DNA of 64,000 nucleotides, taken from JADHLJ01 sp038146985 (GTDB lineage: Bacteria; Pseudomonadota; Alphaproteobacteria; Thalassobaculales; Thalassobaculaceae). Both the position numbers and the translations under genes were made by a program. This document shows, one piece after another, positions 28,363 to 38,025 of the stretch; the first letter of the stretch is position 1, and the number at the start of each line of letters is the position of its first letter. Where the stretch lies: NCBI GenBank assembly GCA_038146985.1, contig JAYQSQ010000013.1:248001-312000 (forward strand), given 5' to 3'. The notes beneath the pieces were generated by a model. The model worked only from the letters and a program-made list of their open reading frames with translations. It was not told the DNA's origin and ran no database searches.

Positions 28363-29280
28363 TCAATGGGCGGCATGGAACACCTTTCCGATGCATTGCG
28401 GCGCGTTCAGCCGGATCTTTGTCTTGTCCCTGGAAATTAGCACCAAAACCAGGATGGTCGCGAGATAGGGCAGCATCGACATGAACTGAGACGGTATCTC
28501 GATGCCCCAGCCCTGGGCGTGAAGCTGCATGATGGTGATGGCGCCGAACATATAGGCCCCGAGGATCACCCGGCCCGGCCTCCAGGTTGCGAACACCACC
28601 AGGGCAAGCGCGATCCAGCCGCGGCCCGCGGTCATGTTCTCGGCCCACATGGGCGTGTAGGCAAGCGACAGGTAGGCGCCCGCAAGCCCGCTCATGGCGC
28701 CGCCGAACAGAACCGCGGCATAGCGGATCGCGATCACCGGATAGCCCAGCGCATGCGCCGAATCATGGTTCTCGCCGATCGCCTTCAGGATCAGCCCCGG
28801 CCGAGTGCGCGACAGGAACCACGCGACGGCGGCGATCATGGCGAAGGAGAGGTAGACCAGAATGTCCTGGCCGAACAGGATCGGTCCGATCACCTCGATT
28901 TCGGAGATCACCGGTATCGCAAGCTGCGGCAACGGCTCCAGCGCGAAACCGACGAAATCGGCGCCGATCAGGGCGCTGATGCCGATCCCGAAGATGGTTA
29001 GCGCCAATCCCGTCGCCACCTGGTTGGCGAGAAGGGTCAAGGTCAGGAAGGCGAAGACGAATGACATCCCGGCGCCGGCCACGGCGCCGGCGGCGATGCC
29101 GGCGAGCCCGCTTCCACTGGTGCTGGCGACGGCGAAAGCAGCAATGGCGCCGACCAGTATCATGCCCTCGACACCGAGATTGAGAACGCCCGACTTCTCG
29201 GTGACGAGTTCCCCTGTCGCCGCGAACAGCAGCGGTGTCGATGCGGTGATGACGGTCAGGATGACCGGAACGAAATCCAC
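28363..29280 (-). CDS. ABC transporter permease (nucleoside/BMP type)
   Basis: A 305-residue inner-membrane permease of the BPD_transp_2 family with about 8-9 hydrophobic segments. TGELVTEKSGVLNLGVEGMILVGA is its usual first cytoplasmic motif (read here as two adjoining parts). ENHDSAHALGYPVIAIRYAAVL-type sequence in the middle is the ATPase-contact loop. The start is GTG with a GGGAGGG site, 3 bases after the stop of the partner permease. It acts as the second membrane half of the importer. Confidence 0.92.
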   Translation of the reverse strand: MDFVPVILTVITASTPLLFAATGELVTEKSGVLNLGVEGMILVGAIAAFAVASTSGSGLAGIAAGAVAGAGMSFVFAFLTLTLLANQVATGLALTIFGIGISALIGADFVGFALEPLPQLAIPVISEIEVIGPILFGQDILVYLSFAMIAAVAWFLSRTRPGLILKAIGENHDSAHALGYPVIAIRYAAVLFGGAMSGLAGAYLSLAYTPMWAENMTAGRGWIALALVVFATWRPGRVILGAYMFGAITIMQLHAQGWGIEIPSQFMSMLPYLATILVLVLISRDKTKIRLNAPQCIGKVFHAAH

Positions 29281-29283
29281 GGC

Positions 29284-30360
29284 TCAGCCCTCCCTCACGC
29301 GACCCGGCGTGCCGAAACGGATCCGGTAATGGGTCAGCACGTCACAGCCCAGCAGGAAGAACAGCAAAATTCCCTGGAACAGTCCGGTCACGGCGGCCGG
29401 CAGGCCGATCTCGATCTGCGCCACCTCGCCGCCGATATACGATAGCGCCATGATCAGCCCGGCGAACAGGATGCCCACCGGATGCAGGCGTCCGAGAAAA
29501 GCAACGATGATCGCCGTGAAGCCGTAGCCGGGTGAGATGGTTGGCAGCAACTGGCCGATCGTGCCCGCGACCTCCGACACGCCGGCGAGCCCGGCAAGCC
29601 CGCCACCGAGCAGCAGCGCGAACCAGATCAGCTTGTTCTGGCTGAAACCGGCGTGCCGTGCCGCCGCCGGCGCCTGGCCGACGACGCGGAGCTGGAAACC
29701 GATCACCGCCCGCGAGAGCACGATCCAACCGCCGACGACGGCCAAGACCGCGAACAGCGACCCCAGATGCAGCCGGCTGTCCTCCCAGATCACCGGCATC
29801 GTCGCCGCCGCGGGAAACAACCGGCTTTCCGGGAAGTTGTAGCCACCCGGATCGCGCCACGGACCGTGCACGAGGAAACTCAGCAGCAGCACCGCCACAT
29901 AGGTGAGCATCAGACTGGTCAGGATCTCGTTGGCGTTGAAGCGGGTCTTCAGGAAGGCCGGGATCGCCGCCCAGGCCATCCCCCCGAGAACGCCGGCAGC
30001 CAGGACGACCGGCAACAGCAACGGGTTTTCGCTCTCATGGAAGGCAATGGCGATACCGCCGCCGACGATCGCGCCGATGGTGAATTGTCCCTCGGCGCCG
30101 ATATTCCAGACATTGGCCCGAAACCCGATGGCGAGCCCGATGCCGATCAACACCAGCGGCGTCGCCTTGACCAGGAGTTCGGTCACGCCGAAGACGGTGG
30201 TTACCGGTTGAACGAAATAGGTATAGAGCGCGCGGGCCGGGTCGACGCCCATCGCCGAGAAGATCACCACCCCACTGACAAGGGTCAGCACGATCGCCAC
30301 CACCGGTGAGAGCAGGCTCCAGGCCCGCGAGACGCCGCCTCGGGTCTCCAGCCTAACCAT
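29284..30360 (-). CDS. ABC transporter permease (nucleoside/BMP type)
   Basis: A 358-residue inner-membrane permease, partner of the one downstream. It has an N-terminal membrane segment, then IGIGLAIGFRANVWNIGAEG, the signature of this family, and GQAPAAARHAGFSQNK as the coupling loop. The preferred ATG (MVRLETRGG) overlaps the end of the ATPase gene by 8 bases; an upstream ATG 39 bases earlier is also in frame. Its product spans the membrane about 8-10 times. Confidence 0.9.
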   Translation of the reverse strand: MVRLETRGGVSRAWSLLSPVVAIVLTLVSGVVIFSAMGVDPARALYTYFVQPVTTVFGVTELLVKATPLVLIGIGLAIGFRANVWNIGAEGQFTIGAIVGGGIAIAFHESENPLLLPVVLAAGVLGGMAWAAIPAFLKTRFNANEILTSLMLTYVAVLLLSFLVHGPWRDPGGYNFPESRLFPAAATMPVIWEDSRLHLGSLFAVLAVVGGWIVLSRAVIGFQLRVVGQAPAAARHAGFSQNKLIWFALLLGGGLAGLAGVSEVAGTIGQLLPTISPGYGFTAIIVAFLGRLHPVGILFAGLIMALSYIGGEVAQIEIGLPAAVTGLFQGILLFFLLGCDVLTHYRIRFGTPGRVREG

Positions 30361-31954
30361 GGGCGTGGCCCCCGCTTGCGACCGCATCGGCGAGGTCATG
30401 CAGGCCGCCCATCAACAGCCCGACTTCCTCCACCGTTATGTCCGTGATCTCGCGCGCCTCGGATACCGTCCCTTCGGAGATCACCACAATGCGGTCGCAG
30501 ATCTCGAAGATCTCGTCCAGATCCTGCGAGATCACCAAGACCGCGCAACCTCGGCGCGCCAGATTCATCAGCGCCTGGCGGATCGTCGCCGCCGCGCCGG
30601 CATCCACGCCCCAGGTCGGTTGCGAAATCACCAGGATCTTAGGCTCCTGCAGGATTTCCCGGCCAACGATGTATTTCTGCAGGTTGCCGCCCGACAGGCT
30701 GCCGGCCGCTGCGTCGGGGCCGGTTGTCCGGACATCGAAGGCGGCGATCACCTTGCCGGCATAGCCATGGATGCTGGCGTGGCGCATCAGGCCCGCGGCC
30801 ATCAGCTTCATCCGCGTCGCGGCGGTCAGGAACGCGTTTTCGGCGAGGCTCATGTCCCGAACGGCGGCATGGCCGTTGCGCTCTTCCGGAACGAAATTGG
30901 CTCCAAGGGCGCGCCGTTCCGCCGGGTCGAGGGAGGCCACCGATAACCCGTCGAAACGGATGCTGTCCGGCTGACGGCGGTTGATCGTCTCGCCGGACAA
31001 AGCGGACATCAGCTCGGTCTGGCCATTGCCCGCGACGCCGGCGACACCCAGGATCTCGCCGCGCCGGACCTTGAAGGAAACATCGACAAGGTCGACGCCG
31101 AACTGATCTTCCGATGGGACAGAGAGGTGCGAGACCAGAATACGGTCGGTTTTCGACCTTTCCGCTGCATCCCGCCGCGTCGGCGTCAGTTTCTGGCCGA
31201 TCATCAGTTCTGCCATGCTTTGTGCGGTTTCCTCGCGCGGATCGCAGGTCGCGACCACCTTGCCGCCGCGCAGGATCGTCGCTGCCTCGCAGAGCGCCTT
31301 CACCTCGTCCAGCTTATGGCTGATGTAGAGGATCGCGCAGCCTTCATCGGCGAGCTGACGCAAAGTCTCGAACAGCCGGTCGGCCTCCTGGGGCGTCAGC
31401 ACCGATGTCGGCTCGTCCAGGATCAGCAGTTTCGGGTTCTGCAGCAGGCATCGGACGATCTCGATCCGTTGACGCTCTCCGACCGACAGGGAATGGACAT
31501 GGCGTGCCGGATCAAGCGGCAGGCCATAACTCGCCGAGACTTCGACCACCTGCTTTGCGAGCGCCGTCATGTCGCGCTGGTCGTTCATGGCAAGCCCGAT
31601 ATTCTCCAGCACCGTCATCGCTTCGAACAGCGAGAAGTGCTGAAATACCATACCGATGCCGAGCTCCCGAGCGGCCGAGGGGCCGGCAATAGCCGTCGGT
31701 CTGCCGTTCCAGGACAGGGTTCCGGAATCGGCGCCGAGCACGCCGTAGATGATCTTGACCAAGGTCGACTTGCCGGCACCGTTCTCGCCGAGCAGGGCAT
31801 GGATTTCGCCCGGCATGATCTTGAAGCTGATCGAATCGTTGGCGACAACGCCGGGGAACGCCTTGGTGATCCGGTCGAGGTCAAGCAGGGGCACGGCGTC
31901 GGGCGCCCGCGCTCCGCCTTGCTCTCCGGTTTTCCCCTGATCCTGGTCCGTCAC
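30353..31954 (-). CDS. ABC transporter ATPase, two tandem nucleotide-binding domains
   Basis: A 533-residue double ABC protein like those of ribose and nucleoside importers. Domain 1 has Walker A GENGAGKS, signature LSVGERQRIEI and Walker B LLILDEPTSVLT. Domain 2 is degenerate: GVAGNGQTEL replaces a Walker A, LSGGNLQK is intact, and the Walker B reads ILVISQPTWGVD with the acidic pair lost, as is usual in the family. The GTG start follows GGGGGAAC; a TTG further up overlaps the guanine deaminase stop and is less likely. It energises uptake by the two permeases that follow. Confidence 0.92.
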   Translation of the reverse strand: MTDQDQGKTGEQGGARAPDAVPLLDLDRITKAFPGVVANDSISFKIMPGEIHALLGENGAGKSTLVKIIYGVLGADSGTLSWNGRPTAIAGPSAARELGIGMVFQHFSLFEAMTVLENIGLAMNDQRDMTALAKQVVEVSASYGLPLDPARHVHSLSVGERQRIEIVRCLLQNPKLLILDEPTSVLTPQEADRLFETLRQLADEGCAILYISHKLDEVKALCEAATILRGGKVVATCDPREETAQSMAELMIGQKLTPTRRDAAERSKTDRILVSHLSVPSEDQFGVDLVDVSFKVRRGEILGVAGVAGNGQTELMSALSGETINRRQPDSIRFDGLSVASLDPAERRALGANFVPEERNGHAAVRDMSLAENAFLTAATRMKLMAAGLMRHASIHGYAGKVIAAFDVRTTGPDAAAGSLSGGNLQKYIVGREILQEPKILVISQPTWGVDAGAAATIRQALMNLARRGCAVLVISQDLDEIFEICDRIVVISEGTVSEAREITDITVEEVGLLMGGLHDLADAVASGGHAHG

Positions 31955-31992
31955 CTTCGTGTTCCCCCGCCCTTTTCGCGACCCTCGGCCGG

Positions 31993-32466
31993 TCAATAGG
32001 GTATCTTGTCTTCCTTATCGCGCCATTCCTGAAATATCGAGCCTGCTTCCCGCGAGGGCAGGTGGATCAGCGGCAGCGACCGTTCGCCGATCGGCTTGGC
32101 GATCTCATCATAGAGGAAGGAATCGTCGAAGCCGATGGCCGCCGCGTCCTCGCGGTCATTGGCGAAATAGGCTTTGTCGATCCGGGCCCAGTAGATCGAT
32201 GCCAGACACATCGGACAGGGCTCGCAGCTTGTGTAGATCTCGCAGCCCTTGAGCGAGAAGGTGCCGAGTGTCCGGCAGGCCTCGCGGATCGCCACCACCT
32301 CGGCATGGGCGGTCGGGTCGTTGGTCGAGGTGACTTGGTTGGCGCCCTCGCCGATGATCCTGCCGTCCTTGACGATAACGGCGCCGAACGGGCCACCCAA
32401 TCCCTTGCGCATATGCTCGCCCGAGATCGCGACGGCGCGGGCCATGAATGTCTCCGGGGTGCTCAC
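31993..32466 (-). CDS. guaD: Guanine deaminase, cytidine deaminase fold (GuaD type)
   Basis: A 157-residue Zn deaminase. The metal and proton-shuttle residues are His54 and Glu56 in TAHAEVVAI and Cys84/Cys87 in CEPCPMC. The IYTSCEPCPMCLASIYWARI segment and the GFDDSFLYDEIAKP region match Bacillus-type guanine deaminases rather than TadA. It converts guanine to xanthine, the substrate of the xanthine dehydrogenase encoded next door. The start is GTG with GGGAGCGGAG upstream. It lies between xdhC and the purine importer. Confidence 0.88.
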   Translation of the reverse strand: MSTPETFMARAVAISGEHMRKGLGGPFGAVIVKDGRIIGEGANQVTSTNDPTAHAEVVAIREACRTLGTFSLKGCEIYTSCEPCPMCLASIYWARIDKAYFANDREDAAAIGFDDSFLYDEIAKPIGERSLPLIHLPSREAGSIFQEWRDKEDKIPY

Positions 32467-32482
32467 CGTCTCCGCTCCCTTC

Positions 32483-33334
32483 TCAGCCTGTCATCGCCGC
32501 CGGCGGCCGACACTCCGCCAGCAGCCCTTCATGGAGCCGCAGGATTTGGGCAGCAACCGAAGCAGCGATCACCGCCGGCTGCTTGCTTGTGATGCCCTCG
32601 ATACCGATCGGGCAGACCAGACGCGCAAGCGCCTGCTCGCCATGGCCGCGCGCCTTCAGCCGGGCAAGAAACCGGGCCCGCTTGGTGGCGCTGCCGATCA
32701 GGCCGATGAAGGCGAGATCCGCCCGTTTCAGCGCCGCGTCGACGATGTCGAAATCCTGGGCATGCGAGTGGGTCATCACCAGCACCATCGCCCCCGCCGG
32801 TGCCGACGCGATTTCCAGATGCGGAGCGAGAGACGCGAGAGTCCGGCTCTCGCCACTGATGCCCGAAAGGAATTCAGGCCGGCTGTCGATGCAGGTGACC
32901 CGCAGTGCCAGGGGTTCAAAAGCCCGAAGCACAGCCCGTCCGACGTGCCCGGCGCCGAACAGCCAAAGCTCGGTGATACCGGCATCTAGCCGGTCGAGCC
33001 AGGCGTCGAGCGGCACGAGATTTCGCCCGTTTAGCGCCTCGTATCGCAGGGTCACCGACCCGCCGCAACATTGCCCGATCGCCGGGCCGAGGGGCACGGT
33101 CTCGGTATCTGGTGTCGCTGCCCCCGCCAATACCTCCCGCGCCTTGGCGACGGCCCGGTGCTCCAAGGTGCCGCCGCCAACGCTGCCGACGATCCGGTCG
33201 GCGAGGACCAGCATCGTGGCACCGGCCTCGCGCGGCGTGGAACCGGCCGTCGCATCAACAGACACCAGGACTCCAGGCTCCCCCACTGTCAGCCGCTCTT
33301 TCGCTGCGAGGATGTCTTGCCGGAGGAAACTCAT
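32483..33334 (-). CDS. xdhC: Xanthine dehydrogenase accessory protein XdhC
   Basis: A 283-residue chaperone that binds the molybdenum cofactor, protects it during sulfuration and inserts it into XdhB. The N-terminal XdhC/CoxI domain has DATAGSTPREAGATM and the GQCCGGSV cysteine motif; the C-terminal Rossmann half has LWLFGAGHVGRAV. The ATG overlaps the xdhB stop (ATGA). The cysteine desulfurase at the far end of the same block is its plausible sulfur donor. Confidence 0.95.
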   Translation of the reverse strand: MSFLRQDILAAKERLTVGEPGVLVSVDATAGSTPREAGATMLVLADRIVGSVGGGTLEHRAVAKAREVLAGAATPDTETVPLGPAIGQCCGGSVTLRYEALNGRNLVPLDAWLDRLDAGITELWLFGAGHVGRAVLRAFEPLALRVTCIDSRPEFLSGISGESRTLASLAPHLEIASAPAGAMVLVMTHSHAQDFDIVDAALKRADLAFIGLIGSATKRARFLARLKARGHGEQALARLVCPIGIEGITSKQPAVIAASVAAQILRLHEGLLAECRPPAAMTG

Positions 33335-35670
33335 CGCGCGGCCTCCCGTGCCTTCATGTCCTCGACAGCGGCGAGAATGCGTTCCGGCGTTGCCGGCATG
33401 TCGAGATCCGCCAGCAGCTTTCCACCCGAAAGGCTGGAAACCGCGTCGGAGATGGCATGCGCCACCGAGATCGCCAGCATCAGCGGTGGCTCCCCCACCG
33501 CCTTGGAGCGGTGGATGGTCTCCTCGGTATTCTCGCCCCGCTCCCAGAGCCGGACGGTGAAGGCCTCGGGACGGTCGCTGCAGGCGGGGATCTTGTAGGT
33601 CGACGGCGCGTGGGTCGCGAGCCGCCCTTGCTTGTCCCACCACAGCTCTTCGGTGGTCAGCCACCCCATGCCTTGAATGAAGCCGCCCTCGACCTGGCCG
33701 AGGTCGATCACCGGGTTCAGGGACTTGCCGACATCGTGCAGGATATCCACCGCCAGGACCTTGGACTCCCCGGTCAGAGTGTCGATGGCCACTTCCGAGA
33801 TCGCGGCCCCGTAAGCGAAGTAATAGAAAGGCCGGCCCGACGCGGTTTGGCGGTCATAGTGGATCTTCGGGGTACGGTAGAAGCCGGTCGCCGAAAGCTG
33901 AATCCGGTTGAGATAGGCCAGCTTCACCAGTTCGGCGAAGCTCATCTCGTGGGTGCCGGCACGGACCCGGTTGGCCTCGAACGCCACCTCGCCGGCGGAG
34001 ACCTTGAAGTGCTCGGCGGCGAAGTCGGTGAGGCGCCGCTTAATGGTCCGGGCCGCCGCCCGCGCCGCCATGCCGTTCATGTCGGAACCCGAGGAGGCCG
34101 CCGTCGCCGAGGTGTTCGGCACCTTGGCTGTGTTCGTCGCGCTGATCTTGATCCGCTCGAGGTCGATCTGGAATTCCTCGGCAACCACCTGGGCGACCTT
34201 GATGAACAGGCCCTGGCCCATTTCGGTGCCGCCATGGTTCAGATGCACGCTGCCGTCCGTATAGACATGGATCAGCGCGCCGGCCTGATTGAGAAACGTC
34301 GTAGTGAAGGAGATCCCGAACTTGACCGGCGTCAAAGCGATCCCGCGCTTGAGGACCGGGTTATCGGCGTTGAAGGCGGCGATCTCGGCCCGGCGTTCCG
34401 TGTAGCGGGCATCGCGCGCCAGTTCCTCGATCAGCTGATCCGCGACATTGTCCTCGACCGTCATGAAATAGGGCGTAAGGTTCCGTCCCGTCCCGCCGTA
34501 GAGATTGCGGCGGCGGACCTCAAGCGGATCGAGGCCTCTCTCACGGGCGATCGCCTCGATCACCCGCTCGATAACCACCATGCCCTGGGGTCCGCCGAAG
34601 CCCCTAAAGGCGGTGTTGGAGACCGTGTTGGTCCGGCAGCGGTGCGCGGTGATCTCCACATTGTCGAGATAGTAGCAATTGTCCGCGTGGAACATGGCCC
34701 GGTCGACGATCGCGCCGGAAAGGTCCGCCGAGAAACCGCAACGCGCCGCCATCTCGATATTGAGGCCTTGAATCACCCCGTCCTCGGTGAAGCCGACATC
34801 ATAATCGGCGATGAAGTCGTGCCGCTTGCCGGTCATGATCATGTCGTCGTCCCGGTCGAGGCGCATCTTTGCGGCCCGCCCGGTCCTGATCGCCGCCAGA
34901 GCCGCCAGCGCCGCCCATTGCGAGGCCTGGGTCTCCTTGCCGCCGAACCCGCCGCCCATGCGTCTGACCTCGACGGTCACGGCGTTGTCAGGCCGGCCCA
35001 GCACCTTGGCGACGTTGTGCTGCACCTCGGAAGGATGCTGGGTCGAGCAATGGACCAGCACATCACCGTCTTCGCCCGGGATGGCGAGCGAGACCTGGCC
35101 CTCGAGATAGAAATGGTCCTGGCCTCCGATCTCGATCCGGCCCTTGAGGCGCCTGGGCGCCCCGGCCACCGCCTGCTCCGGCTCGCCCCGGCGCATGGTG
35201 TGCGGGTCAAGTACGAAGGAGCCCTTGGCCATCGCATTCTCTATGGTGAGGATCGGCTCCAATGGCTCAATCTCAACCTCGGCGAGGGTGGCGGCGGTAC
35301 GAGCTGCCTCGATGCTTTCGGCCGCGACGGCGAAAAGCGGCTGGCCGAGGAAATGCACCACGCCGTCGGCAAGGCAGGGATCGTCATTGGTGCCGGTCGG
35401 GCTGACATCGTTCAGGCCTGGAATATCGCCTGCCGTCAGCACGCAGGCGACGCCCGGCGCGGCCGCCACCGCCGAAACATCGAGCCGGATGATCCGCCCA
35501 TGGGCGAGTTTGGACATCGCCGCCACCACATGCAGGCAGCCCTGGGGCTCGGGGATGTCGTCGATATAGAGAGCCTCGCCCGAGACATGCTTGGCGCCGC
35601 TGTCATGGGGTAGAGGCTCGCGCACGCCGCCCCTGATCCGAGCCCCGCTGGTTGCCGGCGAGTCAGGCAT
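33331..35670 (-). CDS. xdhB: Xanthine dehydrogenase molybdopterin-binding subunit
   Basis: A 779-residue catalytic subunit that oxidises hypoxanthine and xanthine to urate. Present are RRMGGGFGGKE and AFRGFGGPQGM for cofactor binding and the active-site glutamate in VGEPPLML near the C-terminus. HNVAKVLGRPDNAV and STQHPSEVQ are bacterial XDH hallmarks. The chosen ATG (MPDSPATSG) overlaps the xdhA stop by 8 bases. Length and motif order are normal for XDHs of the R. capsulatus type. Confidence 0.96.
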   Translation of the reverse strand: MPDSPATSGARIRGGVREPLPHDSGAKHVSGEALYIDDIPEPQGCLHVVAAMSKLAHGRIIRLDVSAVAAAPGVACVLTAGDIPGLNDVSPTGTNDDPCLADGVVHFLGQPLFAVAAESIEAARTAATLAEVEIEPLEPILTIENAMAKGSFVLDPHTMRRGEPEQAVAGAPRRLKGRIEIGGQDHFYLEGQVSLAIPGEDGDVLVHCSTQHPSEVQHNVAKVLGRPDNAVTVEVRRMGGGFGGKETQASQWAALAALAAIRTGRAAKMRLDRDDDMIMTGKRHDFIADYDVGFTEDGVIQGLNIEMAARCGFSADLSGAIVDRAMFHADNCYYLDNVEITAHRCRTNTVSNTAFRGFGGPQGMVVIERVIEAIARERGLDPLEVRRRNLYGGTGRNLTPYFMTVEDNVADQLIEELARDARYTERRAEIAAFNADNPVLKRGIALTPVKFGISFTTTFLNQAGALIHVYTDGSVHLNHGGTEMGQGLFIKVAQVVAEEFQIDLERIKISATNTAKVPNTSATAASSGSDMNGMAARAAARTIKRRLTDFAAEHFKVSAGEVAFEANRVRAGTHEMSFAELVKLAYLNRIQLSATGFYRTPKIHYDRQTASGRPFYYFAYGAAISEVAIDTLTGESKVLAVDILHDVGKSLNPVIDLGQVEGGFIQGMGWLTTEELWWDKQGRLATHAPSTYKIPACSDRPEAFTVRLWERGENTEETIHRSKAVGEPPLMLAISVAHAISDAVSSLSGGKLLADLDMPATPERILAAVEDMKAREAAR

Positions 35671-37144
35671 GCGCCGGCTCCCCGGACCTTGCAAGGCCAC
35701 CCGGCCCGACAAGGCGCGTCGCGGTCTCCGGCACCGTCGTCTCGATGAAATGCCGGGTCAAGAGGTTCCGCGCGACCGCGAGCCGGTACCCGGCGGAGGC
35801 CCGCATGTCGGAGATCGGCTGAAAATCCTCCGCCAGCGCCTCCCGCGCCGCGTCCACCGTTGCCTCGGTCCAGGGCTTGCCGGTCAGTGCGGCCTCGGCA
35901 GCGGTGGCCCGTTTTGGCGTTGCCGCCATGCCGCCGAAGGCGATCCGGGCCGACTTCACGACGCCGTCCTCGACCGCGATATTGAAGGCGCCGAGCACCG
36001 CCGTGATGTCCTGGTCGAAGCGTTTCGAGACCTTGTGGCAACGCAGCTGTCCGGCATCGGTCAGCGGCACCAGCACCGCCTCGAGGAACTCTCCAGGCGC
36101 GCGGTCCTGCTTGCCATAGGCGATGAAGAACTCCTCTAGCGGGATCTCTCGCACCGTCTCGCCGCTTCTCAGCACCAGGGTCGCGCCAAGGGCGATCAGC
36201 GCCGGCGGCATGTCGCCGATGGGAGAGCCGTTGGCGATATTGCCGCCGATGGTCCCGGCATTGCGGATCTGACGCGATCCGATCCGCCGCATCAGTTCCG
36301 CGAGATCCGGCGCGCGGCCCGCAATCGCTGCCAGTGCGTCCTCGTAGGTGACGCCGGCGCCGATCTCCAGCATCCCATCCGATACCGAAAGCCGCTTCAG
36401 TTCGGCAACCGCGCCGACGGAAATGACCGGGTCGAGACGGCGATGCTGCTTGGTGACCCAGAGCCCGACATCGGTCGCCCCGGCGACAAGGCAGGCGTCG
36501 GGATGCTCGCTTGTCAGCGCGGCAAGCTCGGCAAGGCTGGTGGGCGCGAAATACCGGGTGCCACTGGCCTCCAGCGCTAGGGTCTCGGCCGTATCAAGCG
36601 CGGCCAGCCGGCTGGCGGCGTCCACGCGGTCCAGCGGGCCGCCCTCGGCGCTGGAGAGCGGACCCATCTTGCGAGCCGCTTCGATGATCGGGCCATAGCC
36701 GGTACAGCGGCAGAGATTGCCGGCGAGCGCGTCATCAATCCGGCCCCGGTCCAGCGTATCTCCCTCGGCCTGCAAGGCTAGCATCGACATCACCAAGCCC
36801 GGCGTGCAGAACCCGCATTGTGAGCCGTGCGCCTCGACCATCGCCCGCTGAACCGGGTGTAGGGCGCCGTCCTTGCCCTTCAGATGTTCCACCGTCAGAA
36901 GCTGCTTGCCGTCGAGGCTGGGTAGAAACTGGATGCAGGCATTGACCGCCCGGTAGCGGAGCGCGCCGCCTTCCAACGCTCCCAGAACAACAGTGCAGGC
37001 CCCGCAATCCCCCTCGGCGCAACCCTCCTTGGTGCCGGTCAGCCGCTCCTCGCGCCGGAGATAATTCAGCACCGTCATGGTCGGATCGACGCCGCTGATC
37101 CGGCGTTCCTCGTCTCCCAGCAGAAAGCGGATCTCGTTTCTCAC
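35663..37144 (-). CDS. xdhA: Xanthine dehydrogenase FeS/FAD subunit
   Basis: A 493-residue electron-transfer subunit. Residues 1-160 hold two [2Fe-2S] clusters (CAEGDCGAC, then CGFCTPG with CRCTGYGP). The rest is the FAD domain with LVAGATDVGLWVTKQ and GGNIANGSPIGDMPPAL, and a C-terminal CO-dehydrogenase flavoprotein tail. It passes electrons from XdhB to NAD+. It starts at GTG with an AGGGAG site, 12 bases after the uraH stop. Confidence 0.96.
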   Translation of the reverse strand: MRNEIRFLLGDEERRISGVDPTMTVLNYLRREERLTGTKEGCAEGDCGACTVVLGALEGGALRYRAVNACIQFLPSLDGKQLLTVEHLKGKDGALHPVQRAMVEAHGSQCGFCTPGLVMSMLALQAEGDTLDRGRIDDALAGNLCRCTGYGPIIEAARKMGPLSSAEGGPLDRVDAASRLAALDTAETLALEASGTRYFAPTSLAELAALTSEHPDACLVAGATDVGLWVTKQHRRLDPVISVGAVAELKRLSVSDGMLEIGAGVTYEDALAAIAGRAPDLAELMRRIGSRQIRNAGTIGGNIANGSPIGDMPPALIALGATLVLRSGETVREIPLEEFFIAYGKQDRAPGEFLEAVLVPLTDAGQLRCHKVSKRFDQDITAVLGAFNIAVEDGVVKSARIAFGGMAATPKRATAAEAALTGKPWTEATVDAAREALAEDFQPISDMRASAGYRLAVARNLLTRHFIETTVPETATRLVGPGGLARSGEPAHA

Positions 37145-37156
37145 CGGCCGGCTCCC

Positions 37157-37507
37157 TCAGCTCCCACGATAAGTGGAATAGCCATAGGGCGAAAGCAGCA
37201 ACGGGACGTGATAATGCGCGTCTTTGTCGGAAATGCCGAAGCGGATCACCACTTCGTCGAGAAAGGCAGGATCGGGCAGATCGAGCCCCTGGCCCCGGAA
37301 ATAGGCCCCTGCGTAGAAGACCAGCTCATAGCGCCCGGGTTTGAACGCGTCGCCCTCCAGCAGCGGCGCCTCGCAGCGCCCGTCGGCATTGGTGACGGTA
37401 TCGGCCAGCCGCTCCCCGTCGCCGTCGAGGCCGAACAGCTCGACGCGCACCCCTTGAGCCGGGCGCCCGCTTGCCGTGTCGAGCACATGCGTCGTCAACC
37501 GCCCCAC
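37157..37507 (-). CDS. uraH: 5-hydroxyisourate hydrolase (transthyretin-like)
   Basis: A 116-residue transthyretin-related protein that hydrolyses 5-hydroxyisourate, the product of urate oxidase. It has the family start LTTHVLDTASGRPA and the C-terminal tetrapeptide YRGS, plus HYHVPLLLSPYGYST. It begins with GTG after GGGAGAGG. It is the first gene of the purine block. The urate oxidase that must act before it, and OHCU decarboxylase after it, are not in this window. Confidence 0.95.
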   Translation of the reverse strand: MGRLTTHVLDTASGRPAQGVRVELFGLDGDGERLADTVTNADGRCEAPLLEGDAFKPGRYELVFYAGAYFRGQGLDLPDPAFLDEVVIRFGISDKDAHYHVPLLLSPYGYSTYRGS

Positions 37508-37722
37508 GCGCCTCTCCCGGATGTTCCGTTTTCATGCCGAAAGGAACGGTCGCACAGGCGGGATTATCCTGAAATCCAGGAAGATCCGAAAACACTATCA
37601 AATTTTTGGAGAAGGTGGGGTTGGGGAGAGGTCGCCTCCGTCTTCGTCGCCCCGCATACCTGCTCCCGCGAAGGCGCGGTAGCGTCTGGGAATATCTCTG
37701 GACCGCTCGAAGCTTCATCTTT

Positions 37723-37817
37723 CGTCGTCCTCGCGAATGCGGGGACCTCGACATGCCCGAAAACCATGCGCGTTTCGACTAACCCCGCCGAGGCCCCCGC
37801 GTCCGCGGGGGCGACGG
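37723..37817. repeat. Dispersed palindromic repeat, family B, copy 3
   Basis: Left arm CGTCGTCCTCGCGAATGCGGGG, right arm CCCCCGCGTCCGCGGGGGCGACGG in part. It has the same arms as copies 1 and 2 but a different centre. Confidence 0.8.
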
Positions 37818-37880
37818 TGAGGTTTTTCGGATTGGTAGCGTGCGTCGGCGGACATGTTCCATCATCGCTCGTCCTGTCTC

Positions 37881-38025
37881 GAATCCCTGGCAAAAGCCAT
37901 GGCCCATGTAGCCTTCGGTTCAAAACAACGGATCGTCGATCAGGATTGGAGACAAAAGCGAACCTTCAATCATTCCCCGAATCGTAAGGGACGGCGGCAT
38001 GGACCCTAGCTTTCGCCAGGGATTC
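37881..38025. repeat. Inverted repeat, family C
   Basis: Arms of 28 bases at 37881-37908 and 37998-38025 with 24 matches, motif GAATCCCTGGC...GCC. A related single arm is at 53361-53388. Confidence 0.65.

Noticed and set aside
27039..28484. A 481-codon open frame antisense to the BMP gene
   Set aside because: It spans a gene boundary of the real strand and has no recognisable domain.
33112..35613. An 833-codon open frame antisense to xdhB
   Set aside because: The opposite strand encodes an unmistakable xanthine dehydrogenase subunit; the composition here is that of a shadow.
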